Positions 34,617-42,757 of a DNA stretch of 64,000 bases are shown piece after piece (position 1 is the first letter of the stretch; every line of letters starts with the position of its first letter). The stretch is from Rhodoplanes serenus. Lineage in GTDB: Bacteria > Pseudomonadota > Alphaproteobacteria > Rhizobiales > Xanthobacteraceae. The DNA is taken from NCBI GenBank assembly GCA_009720755.1, contig WNKV01000013.1, positions 104,333 through 168,332 on the forward strand, written 5' to 3'. The notes beneath the pieces were generated by a model. The model was not told where the DNA came from. It did not search any database and worked only from the letters and a program-made list of their open reading frames with translations. Made by a program: the position numbers and the translations under genes.

Positions 34617-34892
34617 TCAGTAGGCGGCGCCGGGGCGGCCGCGGCGCGGCGCCTTGCCCTTGTTGATGGCGGCCCGGCAGGCGGGGCTGATGCGCGACTG
34701 GTTGCGCTTCAGGCAGCGATAGACCCGGCTGTGGTCCGGGATCGCCTCCTGGCAGAAGGTCTGGGCGTCGAACTGGCACGCCTGCTGATCCTGCGCCGAC
34801 TGGGCGTGAGCAGTCTGGGGAGCGAGGCCGACCAGCAGAGCGAAGCCGAACGAGGCGGCGAGCACGGCGCCACGGGACACGGAAGCACGCAT
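34617..34892 (-). CDS. Small secreted cysteine-rich protein
   Basis: The 91-residue protein starts at ATG 34892 behind GAGGAGAT. A signal peptide (AVLAASFGFALLVGLAPQTA, cleavage near AHAQ) precedes a ~45-residue domain with four cysteines: QACQFDAQTFCQEAIPDHSR, VYRCLKRNQSRISPACRAAI. The spacing resembles the cysteine-rich repeat seen in Golgi-apparatus-protein-like domains (PF00839). It then ends in a basic tail. It is probably periplasmic with two disulfides; function unknown. Long G tracts lie just upstream of its leader. Confidence 0.78.
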   Translation of the reverse strand: MRASVSRGAVLAASFGFALLVGLAPQTAHAQSAQDQQACQFDAQTFCQEAIPDHSRVYRCLKRNQSRISPACRAAINKGKAPRRGRPGAAY

Positions 34893-35005
34893 TCGGGGAT
34901 CTCCTCGGAGGCGGCGGCGTGCAGAGCACGCCGACGGGGGGGGGCGCGAGCGAGCGCCGGGGGGGGCGGGGCGCTCCGGCACGGGCCGGCGCGGCAGGGG
35001 CGCCG

Positions 35006-35287
35006 TCAGGCCGCGCCGGTGGCGCGACCGCCTAAGGCGGCGAGCGGGCCGACCGTGACGATGCCGAGCGCGGCCGTCGCCACGGCGTCGAAGGCGGCGG
35101 CGTCGAGACAGACGGTGCCGCAGCTCCAGGCGCGCGCCGCCGTGAGGCCGAGCGACACGACGAGCCCCCAGGCGGAGCCGGCCACCACCATGCGAACGAG
35201 GGCGCCGCGGTCGAGCCGGAGACCGAGCCGGGCGGCGATCGCGGCGAGGCCGGCCGGGGCGGCCGGCGACGGGGTCGGTGGGGTCAT
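35006..35287 (-). CDS. Small Ala-rich membrane protein of unknown function
   Basis: A 93-residue protein starts at ATG 35287, overlapping the stop codon of the upstream enoyl-CoA hydratase-like gene (ATGA). The coupling supports a real gene. Two hydrophobic stretches (ALVRMVVAGSAWGLVVSLGL and ATAALGIVTVGPLAALGG) flank a loop with two cysteines (WSCGTVCLDA). I do not recognise a family. Composition is typical of the genome, so the main support is the operon overlap. Confidence 0.5.
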   Translation of the reverse strand: MTPPTPSPAAPAGLAAIAARLGLRLDRGALVRMVVAGSAWGLVVSLGLTAARAWSCGTVCLDAAAFDAVATAALGIVTVGPLAALGGRATGAA

Positions 35288-36132
35288 TGGTCCTCCCAGG
35301 TGGGGCGGCGCTTGCCGATGAAGGCGTCGATGCCCTCCTCGGCGTCGCGCGCCATCATGTTCTCGGTCATCACGGTGGCCGCATAGTGGTAGGCATCGGC
35401 CAGCGGAAGTTCACGCTGGCGGTAGAACGCCCGCTTGCCGTGACGGATCGCCACCGCCGACTTGGCGGCGATCCGCTCGGCCAGCACCAGCGCCTCGGCG
35501 CGCTCGCGGCCGGGCTCGACCACCCGGTTGACCAGCCCGATGCGGGCCGCCTCGGCGGCGTCGACCATGTCGCCGGTCAGCAGCATCGCCATCGCGTGCT
35601 TGGGCGCCACGTTGCGCGACAGCGCCACCATGGGGGTCGAGCAGAACAGGCCGATGTCGACGCCCGGCGTGCAGAAGCGGGCATTCGCCGCAGCGACGGC
35701 GAGATCGCAGCTCGCGACGAGCTGGCAGCCGGCCGCCGTGGCGGTGCCGTTGACGGCGGCGATCACCGGCTGGGGCAGGTTCACCACCGCCTGCATCACG
35801 GCGGCGCAGCGCCCCAGCAGATCGGCGAAATAGGCGCGGCCGCGGTCCGGATCGGTACGGTGCGCCGTCATCTCCTTGAGGTCGTGGCCGGCGCAGAACA
35901 CCGGGCCTTCGGCGGCCAGCACCACGGCGCGGATGCGGCGCTCCACGGCGAGCCCCGCGAAGGTCTCGGCCAGCGCCGCCAGCATCGCGTCCGACAGGGC
36001 ATTGCGGCTCTTCGGCCGGTCGAGCACCACCAGGGCGACGCGGTCGTGGTCCTCGCGTCGCACGATCGGAGCGGATGCGGATGTTCGGTTCGCGAGAGCG
36101 GGGTCGGTGAACGCAGACGTGGTGAGGGGCAT
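35284..36132 (-). CDS. Enoyl-CoA hydratase/isomerase family protein (ECHDC3-like)
   Basis: The 282-residue crotonase-fold protein starts at ATG 36132; the longer frame upstream is not family-like. Visible motifs are RNALSDAMLAALAE, the CoA/oxyanion segment GPVFCAGHDLKEM, and TATAAGCQLVASCDLAVAAA. The C-terminus is ENMMARDAEEGIDAFIGKRR. The positions that carry the two catalytic glutamates in classical enoyl-CoA hydratases lack Glu (CSTPMVALSRNVAP), as in the ECHDC3 group, so hydratase activity is doubtful. It is coupled to a small membrane protein gene downstream. Confidence 0.87.
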   Translation of the reverse strand: MPLTTSAFTDPALANRTSASAPIVRREDHDRVALVVLDRPKSRNALSDAMLAALAETFAGLAVERRIRAVVLAAEGPVFCAGHDLKEMTAHRTDPDRGRAYFADLLGRCAAVMQAVVNLPQPVIAAVNGTATAAGCQLVASCDLAVAAANARFCTPGVDIGLFCSTPMVALSRNVAPKHAMAMLLTGDMVDAAEAARIGLVNRVVEPGRERAEALVLAERIAAKSAVAIRHGKRAFYRQRELPLADAYHYAATVMTENMMARDAEEGIDAFIGKRRPTWEDQ

Positions 36133-36507
36133 GCGGTTGTCCACAGTGGTCGGCGGCAGTCGGCCGAACTTCGCCGCCGCGACGTCAACGCGGCCGACGG
36201 CATTCGGATCGACGATGGTAGTCGGCCCGGGCCGCCGCCGACAACCGCACCGCGCCGCGGGCGGCGGGCTACGCGCGGCGGCGGTGATTCCGTACAGCCA
36301 TGGTGCCGGGCACCCGACGGCCAGTCCGGCAGTGGACTTGTCTACTGGTATCAAAACACCATATTTTTAAGTCCCTGACACATAAGGTTGAATTCTAGTG
36401 TCGGCCAGTTGACGCCGAAGCCGCCCGCAGGCTAGAAGCGCCGCACGGTGGTGGGCCCCGGTGGCGCCCGCCGGGTTCCCCAGCATTCGGATTCGGATCA
36501 GGACGCC
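36133..36507 (+). promoter_or_regulatory. Intergenic region with probable rplM-rpsI promoter
   Basis: No gene is visible in these 375 bases. The segment 36338-36405 is strikingly A/T-rich. TTGTCT (36338-36343) and TATTTT (36362-36367), 18 bases apart, form a plausible promoter about 140 bp before the rplM start. The long leader could host autoregulation by a ribosomal protein, but I see no defined structure. Confidence 0.4.
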
Positions 36508-36972
36508 ATGAAGAGCTATTCGGCCAAGCCTGCCGAGGTCGACAAGAAGTGGGTGATGATCGACGCCAGCGGTCTCGTCGTGGGCCGGCTCGCCGCGATC
36601 GTCGCGATGCGGCTGCGCGGCAAGCACAAGCCGACCTACACGCCCCATGTCGACTGCGGTGACAACGTCATCATCGTCAATGCCGAGAAGGTGGTCTTCA
36701 CCGGCCGCAAGGTGCAGCAGAAGGTGTACTACCACCACACCGGCTTCATCGGCGGCATCAAGGAGCGCTCGGCGCGCTCGATCCTGGAAGGCCGCTTCCC
36801 CGAGCGCATCGTCGAGAAGGCGGTGCAGCGCATGCTCCCGCGCGGGCCGCTCGGCCGTCAGCAGCTCGGCAATCTCCGCGTCTACCGTGGTCCGGAGCAT
36901 CCGCACGCCGCCCAGACCCCGGAGAAGCTCGACATCGCGGCGATGAACCGCAAGAACGCGAGGAGCGCGTGA
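36508..36972 (+). CDS. rplM: 50S ribosomal protein L13
   Basis: The 154-residue protein is the normal length for alphaproteobacterial L13. It begins [20 protein letters not shown] and carries [52 protein letters not shown] and [21 protein letters not shown]13 is an early-assembling protein of the large subunit. It is first in the classic rplM-rpsI operon; the next start lies 3 bp after its stop. Confidence 0.98.
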   Translation: MKSYSAKPAEVDKKWVMIDASGLVVGRLAAIVAMRLRGKHKPTYTPHVDCGDNVIIVNAEKVVFTGRKVQQKVYYHHTGFIGGIKERSARSILEGRFPERIVEKAVQRMLPRGPLGRQQLGNLRVYRGPEHPHAAQTPEKLDIAAMNRKNARSA

Positions 36973-36974
36973 TC

Positions 36975-37454
36975 ATGGCCGAGACCATGCAGTCGCTGGA
37001 AGATCTCTCGGCCCTGAAGACGGCCGTCACCTCCGAGGCGCCGAAGTACGAGCAGAAGCTCGACAAGCAGGGCCGCGCCTACGCCACCGGCAAGCGCAAG
37101 GACGCGGTCGCCCGCGTCTGGATCAAGCCCGGCTCGGGCAAGATCGTCATCAACGGCAAGGACGTCGAAGGCTACTTCGCGCGTCCGGTGCTGCGCATGC
37201 TGATCCAGCAGCCGCTGGTCAGCTCCAACCGCTCGGGCCAGTACGACATCAACTGCACGGTGTCGGGCGGCGGCCTGTCGGGCCAGGCGGGTGCGGTGCG
37301 CCACGGCATCTCCAAGGCGCTGACCCACTACGAGCCGGACCTGCGCGGCGTGCTCAAGCGCGGTGGCTTCCTCACCCGCGACTCGCGCGTGGTCGAGCGC
37401 AAGAAGTACGGCCGCGCCAAGGCCCGCCGGTCGTTCCAGTTCTCGAAGCGTTGA
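36975..37454 (+). CDS. rpsI: 30S ribosomal protein S9
   Basis: The 159-residue S9 starts at ATG 36975; a GTG two codons upstream overlaps the rplM stop and is less likely. The alphaproteobacterial N-terminal extension ([20 protein letters not shown]) precedes the conserved core: [39 protein letters not shown], and the tRNA-contacting tail [17 protein letters not shown]. It is co-transcribed with rplM and ends at a perfect terminator. Confidence 0.98.
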   Translation: MAETMQSLEDLSALKTAVTSEAPKYEQKLDKQGRAYATGKRKDAVARVWIKPGSGKIVINGKDVEGYFARPVLRMLIQQPLVSSNRSGQYDINCTVSGGGLSGQAGAVRHGISKALTHYEPDLRGVLKRGGFLTRDSRVVERKKYGRAKARRSFQFSKR

Positions 37455-37480
37455 TCTCGCGCCAGGCGCGATGGTTGGAC

Positions 37481-37507
37481 AGAGGGGCCTGCGGGCCCCT
37501 CTCTTTT
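37481..37507 (+). terminator. Rho-independent terminator of rplM-rpsI
   Basis: A perfect 9-bp stem, AGAGGGGCC (37481-37489) with GGCCCCTCT (37494-37502), closes a TGCG loop and is followed by CTTTTATT. It lies 27 bp after the rpsI stop. Confidence 0.93.
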
Positions 37508-37615
37508 ATTGCGGACTGCACGGCGAGATTGCGCTCCTGCGCGGATATCGGGCTTGGCGAAGCCGCCACCTCTGGTAGCATCGATGGCGTTCACCGATGC
37601 ACGGGAGAGGTGCGC

Positions 37616-37825
37616 ATGAGCGACGACGACCAGCAACGGTTCCAGGCCGCCGCGAATCAAGAATTCATGTCGATCCGCACCAGCGTGGTGAAGATCGACG
37701 AAAAGCTCGTCTACATGCACGCGGCCGAGTATTCGGCCTATCAGCTCGGAAAGATCACTCAATTGCTCGAGCGGTTGACCGTGGCGGTGGAGCGGCTGGC
37801 AGACGCGCAAGCCTCCCCGAAATAG
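37616..37825 (+). CDS. Small hypothetical protein, predicted helical
   Basis: A 69-residue protein begins at ATG 37616 with GGGAGAGG 5 bases upstream. It has a charged, helix-favouring sequence: MSDDDQQRFQAAANQEFMSI, SVVKIDEKLVYMHAAEYSAY, then QLGKITQLLERLTVAVERLA, which could form an amphipathic coiled coil. No family is recognised. The good ribosome site, position after a terminator and balanced composition support a genuine gene. Confidence 0.65.
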   Translation: MSDDDQQRFQAAANQEFMSIRTSVVKIDEKLVYMHAAEYSAYQLGKITQLLERLTVAVERLADAQASPK

Positions 37826-37990
37826 CGGGCGCGGGGCGGCGCGGGGGACCGCGTGCGTGGTGGACGGCGCGGCTGCGTCCGTGCCGTCCTCGCCTGACAC
37901 TGTTTCCGGGTGATCGGTGGTTCGTTCTTCCGGGGCGCGGCGACCCCGCGAACCCGGAACGACCGCCGAATTGATCGGCCGGCTCTGGGA

Positions 37991-39397
37991 TCAGGGCGTC
38001 CAGCGGACCGCTTCGAGCACCTCTCCGGCGTCGTCCGTGAACGGCGGGGCGACCTTCAGGGCCAAGCCGCCGCACGAGGTCTCGCGGTACTTGGGGCTCA
38101 TGTCCTTGCCGATCTCGAACATCGCCTCGATGACCTTGTCGAGCGGCACCAGCGGCTCGCTGGCGCGGGCGAGCGCCATGCGGGTCGCGTTGATCGCCTT
38201 GACGGCCCCCATGGCGTTGCGCTCGATGCAGGGAATCTGCACTTGGCCGCCGACCGGATCGCAGGTGAGGCCGAGATTGTGCTCCATCGCCACCTCGGCC
38301 GCGGTGCAGACCTGCTCGGGCGCTGCTCCCAAGAGCTCGGCGAGGCCTGCCGCCGCCATCGAGCAGGCGACACCGACCTCGCCCTGGCAGCCGACCTCGG
38401 CGCCGGAGATCGAGGCGTTCCTTTTGAACAGCGCCCCGATGGCGGCCGACGCCAGAAAGTAGCGAAGGCACGCCTCGTCATCGAGCGGCTTGATGAACTG
38501 GTCGTAATAGGCCAGCACCGCCGGCACGATGCCGCACGCTCCGTTGGTGGGCGCCGTCACCACTCGTCCGCCGGCCGCGTTCTCTTCCGAGACGGCGAGC
38601 GCGAACACGTTGACCCAGTCGATGATGTTCATGGGGTCGCGGCTCAACGCCTCCGAGGAGGCGAGGCGGCGATGCAGCGCCGCGGCTCGCCGGGGCACGC
38701 GAAACGGACCGGGCAGGACCCCCTCGGTCCGCATGCCGCGCTCCATGCACTGGCGCATCTTGAGCCAGATATCGGCGAAGTACGCCTTGATCTCCGTCTC
38801 GGTGTGCAGGCACAGCTCGTTCTTGAGCACCAGCCCGGAGAGGGACAGGCCGGTGCGCCGGCATTGCGCCAGCATCTCGGTGGCCGTCGTGTAGGGGTAG
38901 GAGACCGTCCCGCCGCTGGCGTCGGACGCCGCCTCGCCGTCCTCCACGACGAAGCCGCCGCCCACTGAATAATACCGCTTCTCCAACAACACACGGTCGC
39001 CCGCAAGCGCCCGGAGCACGAGCCCGTTCTCGTGCCGCGGCAGGTTGGTGGGATCGAAGGTCAGGGCGTCGTCGGGAAAGTCGATCTCGGGGCCGCCGGC
39101 GCCGAGCCGCAGCCGGCCGGTGTCGCGGACGGCCTGAACGAGGCTCGGAATCGCGTCGACGTCGACGCTCTCGGGCCGCTCGCCCATGACGCCCAGAATG
39201 AGCGCGACGTCGGTGAGATGGCCCCGTCCGGTGAGGGCCAGGGAGCCGTGGATGTCGATGCGGAGCGCGGTGACGTGGGCGAGAAGCGCACGCTCGGCCA
39301 AGGCGGCGAGGAAGCGGTTGGCCGCCTTCATCGGGCCGATCGTATGCGAGCTCGAAGGCCCGATCCCGACCTTGTAGAGGTCGAACATGCTGATCAT
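37991..39397 (-). CDS. sdaA: L-serine ammonia-lyase (iron-sulfur L-serine dehydratase), copy 1
   Basis: The 468-residue single-chain enzyme deaminates L-serine to pyruvate and ammonia with a [4Fe-4S] cluster. The beta domain opens [20 protein letters not shown]; the alpha domain has [40 protein letters not shown] and [18 protein letters not shown], which supply the cluster cysteines. CGG near the C-terminus is also conserved. A close paralogue lies 5.3 kb away (44739-46151), with long identical stretches. The nearest upstream same-strand gene is the isocitrate/isopropylmalate-type dehydrogenase at 39668-40759; co-transcription over a 270-bp gap is uncertain. Confidence 0.95.
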   Translation of the reverse strand: MISMFDLYKVGIGPSSSHTIGPMKAANRFLAALAERALLAHVTALRIDIHGSLALTGRGHLTDVALILGVMGERPESVDVDAIPSLVQAVRDTGRLRLGAGGPEIDFPDDALTFDPTNLPRHENGLVLRALAGDRVLLEKRYYSVGGGFVVEDGEAASDASGGTVSYPYTTATEMLAQCRRTGLSLSGLVLKNELCLHTETEIKAYFADIWLKMRQCMERGMRTEGVLPGPFRVPRRAAALHRRLASSEALSRDPMNIIDWVNVFALAVSEENAAGGRVVTAPTNGACGIVPAVLAYYDQFIKPLDDEACLRYFLASAAIGALFKRNASISGAEVGCQGEVGVACSMAAAGLAELLGAAPEQVCTAAEVAMEHNLGLTCDPVGGQVQIPCIERNAMGAVKAINATRMALARASEPLVPLDKVIEAMFEIGKDMSPKYRETSCGGLALKVAPPFTDDAGEVLEAVRWTP

Positions 39398-39667
39398 GGC
39401 GGAGGATGTCCTGGCGGTTGGAGGCGGCGTCCCGATCCGCGACAGGGCGGGCCGACGCGCGGCGCGCGGTTGATGACCAGGGCCGCGCCCGTGGCGGTCG
39501 CCGGCCCGCCGCGAGGCCCGATGCGGCGCGATATTACGGGCGATCGCGCCGACGAGCCAGACGGCGGCGCACATGCCGGTTGTGCCGGCGAGGCCGGAGC
39601 AAGGCCGATCCTGGCGAGAGGGAGCACCGGCCTGCGACCGGCGCGGGTCCGATCGCCGATGCGGCGT

Positions 39668-40759
39668 TCAGCCGGCGAGCCGGCGGCCGACGGCGTCGAC
39701 GATGTCGCGGGTGCCGGAGGAGCCGCCGAGCTCCATCGGCCGCAGCATGCCGTCCGCATAGGCCGCCTCGACGGCCCGCGAGAGCCTGGCGGCGGCCTCG
39801 TAGGCGGCCGGCTGATCCGCCTTGTCGCCGAGATAGTCGAGCATCATGGCGCCCGACAGGATCATGGCGGTCGGGTTGGCCTTGCCCTGGCCGGCGATAT
39901 CGGGAGCGGTGCCGTGGCAGGGCTGGAACACGGCATGGTGGTCGCCGATGTCGGCCGAGGGCGCCATGCCCATGCCACCCATCAGGGCCGAGGCGAGGTC
40001 CGACAGGATGTCGCCGTACTGGTTCTCGGTCGGCATCACGTCGAGCATCCACGGCCGCCGCACCATCTCGAAGGCGCAGAAGTCGACATACTGATGCGCC
40101 GCCCGGACGTCCGGATGGCGCGCCGCGACCGTGTCGAACCACTGCCGCGCCCGGTGCTGCGACGACAGCACGTTGGCCTTGTCGACGTGGGTCACCAGGT
40201 TCTTGCCGATGCCCTGCCGGTGCCGCCGGCGGGCGAGCCGGAAGGCGAAATCGAACAGCTTGTCGCAGACGGTGCGGGAGACGCGCAGCAGATTGTGGGC
40301 GTGCTCCTCGTCGTCGAGGTCGTGGCCGCGCGGAAACGCGAACAGGCCCTCGGTCGACTCGCGCACGATGACGAAGTCGATGGTGGCGGCGCGCGGATCG
40401 GCGAGCGGCGAGGGCACGCCCGGCATCGTCCGGCACGGCCGCACCCCGGCATAGAGGTTCAGGCGCTTGCGCAGGTCGTGCTGCGGGCCGACCTCGGTGC
40501 CGTCCGGATAGCGCACGTCCGGCAGGCCCATGGCGCAGAGATAGATCGCGTCCGCCGCGGCGGCGCGCTGGAAGTTCTCCTCCGGAAAAGCGGTGCCGGT
40601 GCGGGCATAGAGCCCGGCGCCGGCCTCCAGCGTCTCGAAGCGGAGATCGAGGCCGGCCTGGCGGCCCGCCTCCTTCACCAGCTCGACCGCCGGCGGGGTG
40701 ATCTCGGCCCCGATGCCGTCGCCCGGCAACACCGCGATGTCGAACTGGACCGGGCTCAT
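39668..40759 (-). CDS. Isocitrate/isopropylmalate dehydrogenase family protein (tartrate dehydrogenase-like)
   Basis: From ATG 40759 (AGGAGGCG upstream) the protein has 363 residues. It is a beta-decarboxylating NAD(P) dehydrogenase: IAVLPGDGIGAEITPPAVEL at the N-terminus, IVRESTEGLFAFPRG, the metal-binding DFCAFEMVRRPWMLDVMPTE and NQYGDILSDLASALMGGMGM, then HGTAPDIAGQGKANPTAMIL. Substrate arginines and the YDGTEVGP context suggest a malate/tartrate or isopropylmalate-like acid; sequence cannot separate these. leuC/leuD are absent, so leucine synthesis is less likely. It lies beside an orphan tricarboxylate-binding protein that could deliver the same substrate. Confidence 0.85.
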   Translation of the reverse strand: MSPVQFDIAVLPGDGIGAEITPPAVELVKEAGRQAGLDLRFETLEAGAGLYARTGTAFPEENFQRAAAADAIYLCAMGLPDVRYPDGTEVGPQHDLRKRLNLYAGVRPCRTMPGVPSPLADPRAATIDFVIVRESTEGLFAFPRGHDLDDEEHAHNLLRVSRTVCDKLFDFAFRLARRRHRQGIGKNLVTHVDKANVLSSQHRARQWFDTVAARHPDVRAAHQYVDFCAFEMVRRPWMLDVMPTENQYGDILSDLASALMGGMGMAPSADIGDHHAVFQPCHGTAPDIAGQGKANPTAMILSGAMMLDYLGDKADQPAAYEAAARLSRAVEAAYADGMLRPMELGGSSGTRDIVDAVGRRLAG

Positions 40760-40982
40760 GGCAGCGCCTCCTGGAGCGCGGGAGGGATGGGGGGCAGCCC
40801 GGCGATTCCGGCGAGGGGCGAGACCGACGGGAACCCGACGGTGGCATGGCGGGTGCAGCCCCTGCCATCGCGGTTCACGACGTTCGCCATTCCCAAACGG
40901 GATTTCACCCGGAATCCGGCGCGCCCATGATGTCGAGGCTCGGAGGAAACCCCACCCGCAATTCATAACGTGAGGAACCATC

Positions 40983-41954
40983 ATGAGGAAGCTACTCGGC
41001 CTCGCGGTCTTCATGGCGCTCGCATGCGGCTCGGCCGTGGCGGAGCCGTTTCCGACCCGGTTCGTCACCATGGTGGTGCCGTTCGCGCCTGGGGGCTCGA
41101 CCGATGTGATCGCCCGCATCGTCGCCGACGGCATGTCGGAGGATCTCGGCCAGCGCATCATCATCGAGAACGTCGCCGGCGCCGGCGGCACCACGGGCTC
41201 GATCCGGGTGATGCGGTCGGGCGCCGACGGCTACACCATCCTGGCCGGCCACATGGGCACCCACGCCTCGGCCTACTCGCTCTACTCGAAGGTCCGCTAC
41301 GATCCACGCTCGGACTTCCTGCCGATCGGCCTCGCCGCCTCGGCCCCCATCGTCGTCTTCGCCCGCAAAGATCTGGCGGCCGACAACCTGAAGGACTTCA
41401 TCAAGTACCTCAAGGACAACGGCGAGCGGGTCAAGGTCGGCCACAACGGCATCGGCTCGAATGCGCATCTCACCTGCCTGCTGCTCGCCAGCCTGCTGGA
41501 GGCGAAGCCCACCGAGGTGGCCTATCGGGGCAACGCGCCGCTGATGAACGACCTGATGGCCGGGCAGATCGACTACTCGTGCGACCAGGTTCTCACCGTG
41601 GCGCCGCAGGTCGAGGGCGGAACCATCAAGGCGATCGCGACTGCGGCGCCGTCGCGCTCGAATGTGCTGCCCAAGGTGGCGACCACCGTCGAAGCGGGCC
41701 TTCCGGCCTACCAGGTCGACGCCTGGACGGCGCTCTTCGCGCCGGCCGGCACGCCGGTCGAGATCGCCGACCGCCTCAACCAGGCGCTCGTCAAGGCGCT
41801 CGACAATCCGAACGTCGTCAAGCGGCTGACCGATCTCGGCGCGATCGTGCCGCCGCGCGATCAGCGCTCGCGGTCGTTCCTGAAGTCGCTGGTCGAGACC
41901 GACGTCAAGCGCTGGGCCGACGTCATCACCAAGGCCAACGTCAAGATCGACTAG
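40983..41954 (+). CDS. Bug-family tripartite tricarboxylate transporter substrate-binding protein
   Basis: The 323-residue exported protein has a signal peptide (MRKLLGLAVFMALACGSAVA) and the Bug/TctC pattern. Key segments are FVTMVVPFAPGGSTDVIARI, IIIENVAGAGGTTGSIRVMR, the ILAGHMGTHA loop, KVGHNGIGSNAHLTCLLLAS and an AYRGNAPLMNDLMAGQIDYS block. Bug proteins bind carboxylates in the periplasm for TctAB permeases or for signalling. No tctA/tctB genes are in the window, so it is an orphan binder. It lies divergent to the dehydrogenase and convergent to btsR, which fits a link to organic-acid sensing. Confidence 0.9.
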   Translation: MRKLLGLAVFMALACGSAVAEPFPTRFVTMVVPFAPGGSTDVIARIVADGMSEDLGQRIIIENVAGAGGTTGSIRVMRSGADGYTILAGHMGTHASAYSLYSKVRYDPRSDFLPIGLAASAPIVVFARKDLAADNLKDFIKYLKDNGERVKVGHNGIGSNAHLTCLLLASLLEAKPTEVAYRGNAPLMNDLMAGQIDYSCDQVLTVAPQVEGGTIKAIATAAPSRSNVLPKVATTVEAGLPAYQVDAWTALFAPAGTPVEIADRLNQALVKALDNPNVVKRLTDLGAIVPPRDQRSRSFLKSLVETDVKRWADVITKANVKID

Positions 41955-42002
41955 AGCATTTCTCGGCGAGCCAGGGACGATGCGGCGACGCAAGGACTCT
42001 AT

Positions 42003-42038
42003 GAGCGGAGTTCGATCCAGCCGGATCGGACTCCGCTC
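42003..42038. terminator. Long hairpin between convergent genes, terminator or repeat element
   Basis: A 16-bp stem (42003-42018 with 42023-42038, one G-T pair) with an AGCC loop ends exactly at the btsR stop codon and 48 bp after the Bug gene stop. No T run follows on either strand, so it may be a dispersed intergenic repeat or an mRNA-stabilising structure. The outer sequences CTAGAGC (near 41953) and GCTCTAG (42035-42041) are also mirror images. Confidence 0.55.
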
Positions 42039-42757
42039 TAGACGATTCCGAGCCGCTCCTTGATGGAGGGCAGCAGGCGGCGGCTGATCGGGATCGGGCG
42101 GCCGCGCCGGGTGACGAACTCGGCCAGGCCGCTCTCGATGTAACGCAGCTTCTGCACCTGATCGACATTGATCAGGAACTGGCGGTGGCAGCGCAGCAGC
42201 GGGGTCCGTTGCTGGAGCACGTTGAGGGGGACGTCGGTCGGGCGCTCCTCGCCATCGAGATCGACGACATAGATCCCGGCCGCGCGCGACTCGACATATT
42301 CGACCTGATCGATCTTCAGCAGGAAGACCATGTGCTGGCCGAAGCACGGGATCTGGCGCAGCCGGGTCGCCTCCGAGAGCACGCTGAAGTCCTGCGCGCG
42401 GCGATTGTGGCGCAGTCGGTCGAGGGTCAGCTCCAGGCGGTCGTGCGTCACCGGCTTCAGGAGGTAGTCGAAGGCGTTCTTCTCGAACGCCTGCACCGCA
42501 TAGTCGTCGAAGGCGGTGACGAAGACGACATACGGCATGGTCGCGTGGTCGAGCAGGCCCAGCATCTCGATGCCGGTGATCTGCGGCATCTGAATGTCGA
42601 GGAAGACGACATCCGGCTTGTTGCGGGCGATCATCGCCAGCGCCTCGATGGCGTTGCCGCATTCGCCCTCGATGCGGATGTCCGGGGCCTCGCTCAGCGC
42701 CCGGCGCAGCTCCTGACGGGCGTGTGGCTCGTCGTCGACGATCAGGACGGTGAACAT
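42038..42757 (-). CDS. btsR: LytTR response regulator, BtsR (YehT)-like
   Basis: The 239-residue protein matches E. coli BtsR in length and layout. The receiver domain starts VLIVDDEPHARQELRRALSE, with phosphoacceptor Asp in VVFLDIQMPQITGIEMLGLL, and carries FVTAFDDYAVQAFEKNAFDY and LLKP. The LytTR DNA-binding domain shows FLLKIDQVEYVESRAAGIYV, TPLLRCHRQFLINVDQV and GRPIPISRRLLPSIKE. BtsR activates a pyruvate transporter gene in E. coli. Its start overlaps the end of the kinase gene by 16 bp, so the two are co-translated. Target genes here are probably the serine transporter/dehydratase; see repeats at 44545 and 47576. Confidence 0.92.
   Translation of the reverse strand: MFTVLIVDDEPHARQELRRALSEAPDIRIEGECGNAIEALAMIARNKPDVVFLDIQMPQITGIEMLGLLDHATMPYVVFVTAFDDYAVQAFEKNAFDYLLKPVTHDRLELTLDRLRHNRRAQDFSVLSEATRLRQIPCFGQHMVFLLKIDQVEYVESRAAGIYVVDLDGEERPTDVPLNVLQQRTPLLRCHRQFLINVDQVQKLRYIESGLAEFVTRRGRPIPISRRLLPSIKERLGIV

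Noticed and set aside
36969..37454. rpsI start at GTG 36969
   Set aside because: ATG 36975 gives the family N-terminus MAETMQSL; the GTG lies within the rplM stop and adds two non-conserved residues.
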